DNA of 64,000 nt, from the NCBI GenBank assembly GCA_950295325.1, contig OX485808.1:27732527-27796526 (forward strand). Reading direction: 5' to 3'. The stretch comes from Polytrichum commune (taxonomy: Eukaryota > Streptophyta > Polytrichopsida > Polytrichales > Polytrichaceae). The translations under genes were made by a program, and so were the position numbers. The notes under the pieces are model-generated. The model was not told where the DNA came from. It was given only the letters and a program-made list of their open reading frames with translations, and did not search any database. This document shows positions 40,684-51,145 of the stretch, piece by piece. How positions within the stretch are numbered: the stretch's first letter is position 1; every line of letters begins with the position of its first letter.

Positions 40684-41525
40684 TGCAGAGTTACAAAAAA
40701 AAAAAAAAAAAACTAGAAAACTAAATGAATAAGCATGTACTAACTTATAACTAGAAAACTAAAATTTGATACGAGTTGATGAACTTGTAGGTTAAAAAAG
40801 TCTTTCTAGAGAACACAAATGAACTCCCAAGTGATATGGAATATATTCACAACATGCATAATTATATCATGTTATTGAACATGCTTGTTAAATCAATGGT
40901 ATCAAAGCTTCAAAATACGAAGAGATTGGATTGAAAAAGGTGCTCCCTTTTGTACTGTGAGCTTTTGTGTGTTAGCTTTGCTTAAGTACTTCCATAGGTA
41001 AGTCACAATTGAAATTGAAATGCGATCGAAAGGTTCAAAATGCATAAGAAAGGAGATGGAAAGAATTCATCTTCATTGAGACAACCTAAGTTCGACCATA
41101 GGAAAGCCAAAAGTAATTGATGCTATAACCTCATGTGTTTCACAATTGTGGTAGATTCGGTAGCGTTTGATCATTATTAGCAAGTTATTGAGCTTCACTT
41201 TAAAAGGGCAATGTTTTATGGTCATTAGCTGTAGTCTTTTTGTGACGAGGCTAGGGAATTAATCCATGTTGTCTTGTTGGTCTTTGTCATGTGTTTCAAG
41301 TTCATCACTATTGTGATAATTTTTTCCTTTCCACGTATGAAACCCACTTATTGGAAGGGCTTTGCTTCATGGGCCTATCTATATAATGCATGATTTTGCT
41401 AAGTTGTAGGGAATATTCATAAGCTTTGTGGGCGCAGGATACAAGAGTTTGGAAGCACTTTAGAATAACATAGTTGAGTGGTCCAAAAGCGCTATACTCT
41501 ACTAGAAGAACCACTTAGTGAAAGA
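40684..41525. other. Interval between the duplicated short ORFs
   Basis: 40690-40880 is the upstream flank shared with the second duplicate (for example CAAGTGATATGGAATATATT against CAAGTAGTATGAATTATATT near 41857). Nothing else is recognised. Confidence 0.4.
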
Positions 41526-41732
41526 TCAACACCACCTTACTTCATAGTAACTTACTCTCTTAAGCACAAGCCATAAGGTTATGTAGTATGAAGACTCATG
41601 ATCCTCGGTGTTGGAAGTGTCACATTGTAAGGCTAAGTTTATGTGACTTTCGATGAAGAAAATGTCCCTTTCTTTGGGGCTATCATAATCCTTGATTCGA
41701 GTTTGTGCCACAAGTACTGCAAATAGTAACAA
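41526..41732 (-). CDS. Short ORF of unknown function, duplicate 2 (68 aa)
   Basis: This is the counterpart of 40477-40683: a hydrophobic start (MLLFAVLVAQTRI), then KDYDSPKERDIFFIESHINL and ALQCDTSNTEDHESS. Length is the same as that of the first duplicate and no stop has arisen in either, although the DNA has clearly diverged. That is compatible with selection on the peptide but does not prove it. No known domain is seen. Confidence 0.3.
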   Translation of the reverse strand: MLLFAVLVAQTRIKDYDSPKERDIFFIESHINLALQCDTSNTEDHESSYYITLWLVLKRVSYYEVRWC

Positions 41733-42768
41733 CAGTGCAAGGTTACAGGAAACAACAAAATCGATTGAATAACCACATAGTAGTTTATATTTTTAAATTG
41801 AAATTGATATGAGTTTATTTACATATAAATGTTGTAGAAAATACACATGGACTCTCAAGTAGTATGAATTATATTTGCAATATGTAAGAAATGTTGAGCC
41901 TCGTGGAGGTTGAAGAGGATGTTGAATGGTTATGACAACAAGAAGTTGTTAAATGAGAGAATTTGCAACCTCTAAAATTTTCCTTCACAACTCATTATCT
42001 CCATTTGGTACAATTGCTCTTCATATTGTTGAGTTGTCATGGTGTAACAATCTAGCTTTGTTAGTAGTGATAATTGGTAAGACAATTTGTGGCCATGGAT
42101 GGAGTCTTAAAATGATGCAGTGGTTCAAACAATTTGGGAAGATTGTGAAAAGCCTTTATAATGCCTTAATTGACTGAACATCATTATTCTTTCAAGTTCT
42201 TAATGCAAAGGTAATGGCACTATCTAATCTCATGATACAACAACATGCTATAAAATTCATGTTGTATAAACTATTGCATAAGAAAGAAAGAAAAGAAAAA
42301 TCACGCCCGTACATTGTACCGGCATGAATAAACTAGTGCATGTTTCATTTGAAGAGATAAAGCGTTTTGGCGTCTAGAGTTCCTTAGGATTGGATTGGGG
42401 AGGGCAAATGCACAACAAAATGACCCTTGGATATCCTTGGGCAAGCCAAAAAAGCCATACGGCCTTGTTGTGGTGGTAGTACAACTGGGACCACTAGTTG
42501 CCACCCGTCAACCTTGGTCAAACATTCATCAATTATGAGCACCACCCAACAACCACCCCAAACTGCTCTTCCCATGGCCCACATTGCCATCCTACCGTGC
42601 ATATAGTATTCCATGTACATACTAGTGTTCCGTTTCCATTTCTCTCAAAGGAAACGCTCTCTTAGTGTCGGCCACATCAGTGACCAAAAATTTGATAGAA
42701 CTTGATTAGGTAAGTAATAGTACGTGTCCCATTACATGTACCACTGTGTTTTGTGATTGAGGACGAGG
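41733..42768. other. Gene-free interval
   Basis: The first 150 bases are the shared upstream flank of duplicate 2. The rest holds short readings without recognisable features. Confidence 0.4.
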
Positions 42769-43201
42769 CATGGGCAGGTCACTCCATTGTAAAGTTGAAC
42801 AACCACGTGCGAACACTTTACATGTCAAAGATCCTACTTTTTACATAAAGCATCACCAAAATGGGTCAAACTTTTATCAAAAAAAAAAAAATCACGAGTA
42901 GATATACACGGTACCTATTACTGTATTACATAGTAAGAAACGGTAACTAGATTTGGTGATTTGTTTTTTTGATTTAACATACTGTTTCTAACTAGAATGA
43001 CGCATAATTGAACTAAAAAAATTACCACAAAAATGAAAATGAATGAAAATTAAAAATATATATACAAAATATACTATAAATGGTTATGTATATGTAGAAA
43101 GAATATCAAAAAATTTAAAACTATCTATGATATGTAATGTAGGGGTAGCAAACTTTGTTCTCACGTGATGTTCAACTTGACAATGGAGTGACCTCCCTAT
43201 A
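42769..43201 (-). mobile_element. hAT-like MITE, copy 2 (433 bp)
   Basis: The ends are CATGGGCAGGTCACTCCATT (left) and, inverted, TATAGGGAGGTCACTCCATT (right). The flanks GGACGAGG (42761-42768) and GAACAAGG (43202-43209) agree at six of eight positions, as expected for an old 8-bp duplication. The interior matches copy 1 (10100-10504) in the opposite direction, including the block with GGGGTAGCAAACTTTG. It is non-coding. Confidence 0.8.
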
Positions 43202-43325
43202 GAACAAGGGGGTGGGGTTTGTATGCCCAAGAAAATGTGACTCCCTAGCCCGCATGACTAAGGTTGATTGGTATCCAACTAATACTAGGATTTAGGCCAA
43301 TCAAGAGCCTCAACCAATTTGCTTG

Positions 43326-43844
43326 CATGGGTAGATCACTCGAAGGCATTTTTGAGCACCACGTGCGGCTGGGTTTTTTTTTGTTTTGGGGCTATTTACC
43401 TTCAAGGGCTGAATTAAAGCCTCCCTATAATTACTTAAATTTCAAAAATGGCCCATTTGTTTGCACCCTTCCATTACTTATATTGTCCAAGTCACTGCAA
43501 TTTTTTGTACTCTATATTCCTTTTAACGACGGCGCGTTCCCTTTTCATCCATTTTTGGACAGACGAAAATCCCAATTATCATCCATCCCCATGAGTCCTA
43601 AACCCATTTACATACCATACTAAACATACCTTCTAGGATCCTTATCTTCAACCCCTATATTAATTTTACAAAAAATAATGGCCCACGTTTTATGTTCATC
43701 TAACTTACTTATAATGGGATTGTCTACATTTAATGGCCCCTTCATTATTTGGAATTCCTTTATAATTTTTATTTCAAATGATTTGAATCCTATCTATATT
43801 ATACCGCAAGTCGTTTTTAAAATGCACTAAGTGATCTACCCGTG
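43326..43844. mobile_element. hAT-like MITE, related family member (519 bp, TSD TTTGCTTG)
   Basis: It starts CATGGGTAGATCACTCGAAG and ends AAGTGATCTACCCGTG. Perfect 8-bp direct repeats TTTGCTTG flank it at 43318-43325 and 43845-43852. The outer 15-16 bp match the ends of copies 1 and 2, and a CCACGTG follows inside the left end as in them. The interior is different and has no gene; an open reading from 43264 to 43623 runs across the left end and is incidental. Confidence 0.82.
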
Positions 43845-43852
43845 TTTGCTTG

Positions 43853-46800
43853 CTCTTAGCTTACAAAATGGAAGTGATGGGAATCTACCCAAAATTGTTA
43901 TCCATGAAACAAGACCATGTAGTAGATTCTTGATGACATCCGCATTCCGTTCCCACTTCTCAATGGAAACGTTCCCTCATGTTAATGTTGCTTTGAAATT
44001 CTAACAAGGAGAGTTGTGACCATGAAAATCTAAATGAGTTTGAAAATTATCTAAAGGCCATATTGTGGGAAACAAAATTCCAAATTCATAATTCATGGGT
44101 CCTTGAGCTTAGTGTAAAGTAAAAGTGGATCATACTGAGAGACTGCAACATATGTTTGGGTTGGGTCCCTAGATAGTAATATAATATTTAAAGGAGCCAA
44201 TGGTAATTTATTGATTACCACAACCCCTGGTTTTGTGTTAGGGGTACATTCTTCTAATTAATTTCATGTAATAAATAAATTAAATTGGACTTTGGCAAGT
44301 ATACTGCCAACGTGATTAAGGACTTATTTTTTCCAGAGTTTTGTCGAGTGGGTTTACCCCATTCGCGAGTCAACTCCTAGAATTATTGCCTACATGTAGC
44401 TAGGAGGGCTTTAATCATGAAGTGTTCCCATAAAAGGATTTGAATTGTTGGGATGTAAATTTAGGCGTCACGGTTTAGTAGTGGTTTTGAAGCTGGGAAG
44501 GGTTGAGGTCGAGTCCTCATGTGCCCACAACACTAGTTGATGCAAGAAAACTTTATTCCCAAATTTTGAGCTATTGATGGTGTAAGATCCTTTTTCACAT
44601 TTAATCTTGGCATTTTGCTATTGTGGGGTGGGGTGGGGTGGGGGGGAGGGGGTGATGTGTGGTGCTAGCAAGATAATTTGTTAGCTTGTGGGCGAAGCAA
44701 TATTGTGCATGATTGTAAATGAGTAAAAGTTGGTGGAGTACGTTGCCAAGAAACATTTTGTCATACTCATTACGCGGATTGTGGGGAGGTTGCAAACGAA
44801 TGCATGCCTTTGTCTTTACGTTTTCCGAGAGATGGTTCTCTTGATGTGGTTTTATTACAATCAAGTCTATGACTGTCGTGGGAGGGAGAATTGTGTGATG
44901 TTTCTATTAGTCGGGTGTGTCCCTACATGGGAAGATGGGTGTCCAATCAGGAGGGGTTGCATGGCTCGCCAACGTATAGTTTGGTGATTGTTTTGGAGGA
45001 GGACCCTTCAGTTCCTAAATTAGATATGCTAATGATATGTTGGGGGGCTTTTGAGGGGGCATGTGGGGCCTTGTCGAGTTGGAGCGAAGATTGTGATATG
45101 GTTTACATCCATCATCGATGTTTTGAGGGGGCCAATGTTGCCTTTGTTGCCTAATGGGGGGACATATGTTGTTGCAATGTTGACAGAGTAGTAAGTAGCA
45201 TTTATGTGTTCAAACTCTTGAATTGTGGATATATTGGTGTAGTAGCGAGGTGGTATTATTCAAAAACATAGAAGGTTTGAGGATATGACTCTCTTTGGCT
45301 AAGGAACTCTTGGTCTCTCACCATGAACTTCAAATTACGAAGCATGTGTAGTACAATTGTGGAAATATGACGATTCCCACTTAATATTAAAAATTATGAT
45401 TGGTGTTGATGGTGTGTTGACCATGATAGTCATAGACGAGGGGTATGTAGAGTATCAAGGTAGTGGAGGACTACTGTTTGGTTATGTTCTATCTTGCATT
45501 TATTAAGAATTGTATGTTAAGTATTGGATGGATGTGTGGTGCAATCTTTACATCAAGGTAGAGATGGAGGTCTTGGGCAATTTGAGATTAGTAAGAGATC
45601 GTATTGTGGGTGTGTGAATGGCCCTTCAGACCCCTGCTATGAGTATAATTAATAATTTGACTTGCCAACCTTGTGTGCGTAGTTTGGCTAATATAGGGGT
45701 GCATAATTGTAGTTTGTGTGCAATGGAATCTCTTGGTAGTTTGTCATAAAAAATGTAACTTGACAAATTGTATTTATAGATTGGATGTAGGAAGAAAGGG
45801 AGGGGGGGGGGGGCTTCTTTGGTGGTTCCAAAAACACACATGATATCAAATCTCAGTCAAGCGAGACATGTGCAATGGGAGAATAACATTCACATGGGAG
45901 GAGCCAAAAGGGGAGGGTATTGTCACATATTTGGTTTTTTTTGTGTACCTACATTAATGAGTGTGTAACATTTGGTGATGTTGCTAGAGAGAAAGATGCT
46001 AGCAATAGTGTGTACGACTTTGTTATATCTAGAAATAAGTAAATCGTGGATGTGCCTATTTGTGCATTTAGATAGGAGATGAGGCCATGTATCTATTTCT
46101 CTAAGGGGGCAAAGAGTGCAATGGATGTTTGGTTGGGTGCATGGCCATAATATGTGTTTTTGTAGATTTCATGTTTATTGTGCATATTGGAACTGAGAGA
46201 CTTGGAGATAATTTTTGCACTTGTGATCCAAGATGCCATCCGAACTGCATTGGATTGGGCTTGGCTCATAATGCCATTGCCCAACCATTTATCAACATAT
46301 GGAAAGTTTTCACAAACATGGGTGATTTGCGCATGTATATGGTGTTTGGTGATTGATCTTTTGAGGTTCCTAATGGAGCCATCATGTCATATGGAAGTGG
46401 GTGTGGAGTGCCATCAGTAGGGGGTAGTATGGGTTGTGGTGGTGATAAGTTGTATGCTTTGTTTAGTGAGTAATTGGTTTGGGTGGTTCCGTTGGGATGT
46501 GGGGCTACATAGTGTATGCAAAGAGTAAATGTCCATGGACTGGTCGCTTGATAGAATCGGAGGTCAAACAACAAATTTATGGAGGTTTGAAGTTGTTGGG
46601 GAGACTCTAGCCCCAATGACTAAGGCAAAATATCTACATGGCCCCAACTCTTAGGAGAGAGACAAAATGTTACTTGAAGGTGGGTTAAGAGCCCTACCCA
46701 AAGTCCTAAAGGCTTATATGGGTGAGGTGGCGTTGTTGACCAACCTCACCTGAGGCCGAAGAGCACGGCCTTCACGGGCATTGGCCCAATGTAGGGGTAT

Positions 46801-49780
46801 AGTTGCCAAGTGTGCTTTGGGTTGTTGTAGCGTTGCTCCAGGAACACGATGATCAACTCAAGATTGGACTTTCATGAATGAAAGTCCACATCTAACCATT
46901 GGCTACCTACTAAGGGGAGAGTCCCGAACGCACATATAAGAGGGTTGGTCACCAACCTATGAGCTTGAAGGTCCAAGGTATGGGGAGCTAACCATGCGCA
47001 TGTGTGGCATGTGCAGGGTTAACGCTCGTGACACCTGCTAAAGTTGAGAAACGGTGAAGATAAGTTAAAGGGGAGCTAGCAAGGGTTGTGACACACATAG
47101 AAAACCATATTGGTGCCTACACCACAACCATTTCCAACAACCAGTTGTAATGGTTATGAGATAGATTCATCTATACATCATTATACCCACACATGCAATC
47201 ATCACCCCGAGACTTCAAAACCAAAATATTATGGTTAATAATGATACATCTCCTCGCTTCAGAGGAATAAACCAAAAAATGATCTCCCCAACAACCGGCA
47301 CCATCACCTTCATGAAAACATCATGACCATCATAATCAACAATTTTAACAACACTCACTCATAATATTCTTTCCTCCTCACATGCCCAATGGGATTTGCT
47401 CAATATCACTCATCACATCCAATTGATAGACTCTTCACTTGCCGCATTTGGGCAAGTATTGAGGGAGTTATGGTTGTTCTAACCTTAGTAGTCTTGCGCG
47501 CCACTCCCACCACAACGCCCCCTGCAGTCCTGGGCGTTGTCCCTAGGTAGCGCCCCACTCAAATTGCCACATCTCCTAGATCACACCTTCAATTGGGGAG
47601 CTCTTGAACATTCTAGAATCCGGACACCTTAAGCTACCCAATGCACATGGCCCTACCCTCATGACTCCTAGTCTCCGTGGGTGGGAGGTGTCTCAATGCC
47701 CGGGGCCCTCACCCACACTAGGATCACTTGGGCCCTCTCACCTATGGTGCCACAAATCCCGGGTGTCACTCCAAGGTCCCCCTTGTGCCCATGGTGTTGT
47801 GGGCACTCCTCATGGAGAGGTGCACGATAATGTGTGCACATGATGGCATTAACTAAATAATGGGTGTGGAGGTAATAATATCCTTATCATGATTACATTG
47901 TTGGGTTTTAAGATCAGGTGTGGGGTGACTAGGGGGGGGTGTATATGTCTATTGTTGAGGGATTGTTGTTGTTGGTGGTGGGTGGGGTATAGGGATTTCT
48001 AGTTGTGTGGTGTTTAGTGGTTGAAGTATTGCGTTAGAAGTAGTAGATTGTGTTCCAAAGTGATATTGTCAGGATGGAGTAACGTGGTGGTTGGGATCCA
48101 TAAGGTCCTCCCGGGAGGGGGCCATTGGCAAGACTATGTTGGTTAACGCATATGCTCCCTGATCTTTTCTAGAGCTAATGAGGGAATTGTTTTTTTTTTT
48201 GTACAAGGGTACTAAGTAGGGGTGGATGGTGTGGGTGGGGAATGCTATTGTGGTGAGATTGAAATATATATTTAGCTTGGAATAACGCAACTTTGATTAG
48301 TTGGGGGCTTAATTAATACATGGTTCTAAATTCTTGTAGGGAGAGAGTATGTATTTGATTTGTGTTCTTAATTTGGCTTATGACGAAGATGTGAAAATTA
48401 TAACTTATTTTGTGTTGTGTTGTGTTGTTGTTGATTTGGCGGGAGTGCTATTTACCAAGGGCGGGACAACCATGCTTGTTTTAGGAACACCCGACGAATT
48501 GGGAAAGAGTAGTCTTTAGAGTCGAGGTGGATGTTGAAGTTGTGTTGAAAGAGGAACAAGGTTTGCGGAGTTGGGGATCGGGTGCATGCTTGATAAATGA
48601 TTCCAAGAAGGGTGAATGATCCACCACGTACTGTGGTTATGTATGTAACTAGTGTTTGGTAAATGCGGCCTAGTTGGCCTAGATCCTTTTAAGGTATGGA
48701 ATAGTCGGGTCTTTAAACAAATAACATAGTCAGGGAGGGAAGATATCGTATTCATACCAAAGTCCTGATGTGGAAGTTGAGTAAGGATATTTGGTGAGTC
48801 ATTGCGGATTTGACATATTGCTCAAGGGAGGTGAATGAGGATTTTGTCAAGTCATGTGTTGTTGGCTTGGAGAAGGGGCAACCTAAAATGCATATGCAAT
48901 TTATGGGCGAATGATGGTGTTGAGTATTTTATTTATTTGGATAATTGTAGTCGGTGATAGTAGTAGTGCATTACACTAGGTTTCTATTTTGAGGTAGTGG
49001 CTTGTTTCTATAGATGCCATTTCAAGATGGGGATTAGCTGGATGCCTCAATATGTATACAATTAAATAAGGTGTACTTGGTGTACCGCTTTGTTTGTTTG
49101 ACAAGTCCTGTCTTGAGCCACCACAATGACATTGATGTTTTGTTGTTGTAGCTTGTGATTGAGTTGAGATTTGGTGTGGGTTGCGCCATGCGAGGTTTTC
49201 GAGCCGGGGTTTTGCTTGTGATGTGCATGCTATTTTTTGGCCATACAACATGTTCAGCACTTGGTGTCGGTGGTTGTTTTTGTGCCTCCATGTTACAACT
49301 TGGGGGGTCGGATTGTTGGCTCTCGGTGCGGCAAACGTTGTGTGCGTAGGCACAACCTCTGTGGTGTGGCGTTTTCCTTAGACCCATCTTCTCAACCCCC
49401 TCCCATTTTCGAGCCACCACTAACACATCGAATCACCTAATGCAATATCCGGTAGACCATGAAACATTATCCACATGCCATCACGTAAACATCATGAAAA
49501 CTTTCCAATCATTCAAATTTCTATGTGATCTTTGACATATCCTCAAGGTCTAGTGTAAAGTGGACTTGGAACGTCTCCGGCTTCTTGACGAATCACATAG
49601 TTTGTGAATCATGGGTGAAGGGCCCTCAAGCTCTAGTATGAAGTGGCACCAATCCATGCCATCTTCCAAAGACACATGTAGAGTCCGGAGTGTGGCCCAC
49701 ACTCGGGACTAAATATTTGATGGAACTCAATTCAGGTAGGACGTACCTATCTTGTAACATGTACCACATGTCTTGTGAAT
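43853..49780. other. Gene-free interval, partly G/T-rich
   Basis: 44.6-49.3 kb is G/T-rich and C-poor on the plus strand, much like the ORF2 part of LINE copy A. It might hold very old copies of such an element on the minus strand, but I found no RT, endonuclease or RNase H motif. An inverted 13-bp pair GTTGTTGGGGAGA (46592-46604) / TCTCCCCAACAAC (47283-47295) brackets 704 bp. 46620-47100 is GC-richer and may be LTR-like. No gene is supported. Confidence 0.4.
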
Positions 49781-49784
49781 GAGG

Positions 49785-50170
49785 ACATGGGGGGGAGGGG
49801 GGGGGGACCTGCCACGCCGGAGACGACGTGACAACGTGGACCCCCACCCGAACACGCCGACGTGGCGCACGGGTTTGAGCCAATCAGACCCCTCCGCCTG
49901 ATTGCCTGCTCTTCCTGCCTTGTTCACGTGTCTCGTACTCCGGCCCCGCTCTCGCACTTCGCATCTCTGTCCTCGGTCTCGCCTCTCGGCACCGCAGCAA
50001 CATCGCTCGCACCCCGGAACAATCGAGGCTGTGATTCGTTGTGACTTTGAGAACTCGTTTTGGCATCCTATGCCTCTGGATCGACGAAGAATCTGCAAGG
50101 GTTGGGTGACCTCTCAGTTTTCAGGGGAGAATTCAGCCGGTGTTCGGAAGATTTTCTGTCTCCCGCAATG
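49785..50170 (+). promoter_or_regulatory. GC-rich promoter/first leader exon of the histidine phosphatase gene
   Basis: A GC-rich island in AT-rich surroundings. After an imperfect poly-G run (49789-49807) come several ACGT cores (GACGACGTGACAACGTGG near 49822, CCGACGTGGCGC near 49857) that resemble G-box/ABRE sites, and a CCAAT box (GCCAATCAGA near 49878). A splice donor follows at the end (CAATG/GTGAGAC, about 50168). It has no ATG-initiated protein of note, so I read it as promoter plus 5' untranslated exon. The link to the gene at 51146 is inferred from position and direction. Confidence 0.5.
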
Positions 50171-50815
50171 GTGAGACACCATGACTATGTGCAAATCGCA
50201 TTCGGCTCAGTGGGTTAAGTGATTTTCTATTGATGTGTTGTGTGTGCTCTGGGTGGTTGTAGGATGTGTGGAAGGAGGAGGTAAGGGATTTGAAGCATTT
50301 CATTGACCTATGTGGTGCTTTTTCCGGGCATGTGGGTATTTGTTGATGTGCTTTGCTGTTTTTGGGTTCAATGATAAAATAAGGGTGGAGTGGAAGGGTT
50401 AATAAATTCAGAGTGGAAGTTGGAGGTTCTCTTTTAGTGTATCCAACATTAAGCTGAGTGTACCATTCCATTGTGCAGAGGAATTTAGTGGTTGTCGATT
50501 GCGAAAGTTTCTCCAGTCTATACTGATGTGGGAGTTTGGAAGCTTAGGAGTTAAGCAAGAAAATGTGGCTTTACTCTTGTCTTTACTCTTATGGAGCTCC
50601 GTGTGTTTCTGACATGATGTGTTTTTTGTGTCATTTTGGTGTTATTTGGCCACTGTGTCATTCCTGCCCAGTTGTTCACTCATGTGGAAATTGTGATAGA
50701 GGTGGAAATTGATGATAAGAGGGTGATGGTTCATCTAAAAACAGCTTCAGGTTACTTCGTTAAGGCGTCCCTCGTGTTAATTAAGTTGTAACCTCACCTC
50801 TTTTCTTTTGTGCAG
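50171..50815 (+). other. Probable leader intron(s) of the histidine phosphatase gene
   Basis: T-rich, non-coding DNA that begins after a donor-like GTGAGAC and ends at TTTTGTGCAG before 50816. Further acceptor-like sites (GGTTGTAG near 50262, TTGTGCAG near 50478) may mark extra small leader exons. Confidence 0.4.
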
Positions 50816-50891
50816 ATCTGTCACTGGGAAAGAAGCACACAAGCAGGGCAGTCTCTCCGCGTTCAAACGACTTCATAAGTGCCTCAGAGCT

Positions 50892-51124
50892 ATGAATGAG
50901 AATGGAAGTGAGGAACGAAGAGCTATGTTGAACGTCAATGTGAAGCGTAGGGTTTAAGATTGCGATCTACTTGTTGGTTAGCTTCATTCTGAGTTTGAGC
51001 AACTGATATAATCAAACTCATATAAGAAGCAGATTGAGAATGAATTTGTGGTCCCGGTCTCTCGGAGTTCGATGGTGGAGGATTTCAAGCCTACTTGACC
51101 TACATGACTAGTGTTCAAGCATAA
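50892..51124 (+). promoter_or_regulatory. Cluster of four upstream ORFs in the leader of the histidine phosphatase gene
   Basis: Within the presumed exon starting at 50816, four ATG-initiated readings precede the main start: 50892-50957 (21 codons plus stop), 51040-51111 (23 plus stop), 51072-51098 (8 plus stop) and 51104-51124 (6 plus stop). All end before the main ATG at 51146. Such uORFs commonly lower translation of the main frame; I cannot tell whether the peptides matter. Confidence 0.5.
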
Positions 51125-51145
51125 GTTGAATCCGAAGTAAGAGCA

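Noticed and set aside
44601-49426. Many minus-strand ORFs in the G/T-rich region
   Set aside because: No motif of any family was visible; bias in composition explains the open frames.
49862-50174. Open readings across the GC-rich block before the phosphatase gene
   Set aside because: They are in all frames, resemble no protein, and the best position is a 5' leader; GC-rich DNA simply has few stops.
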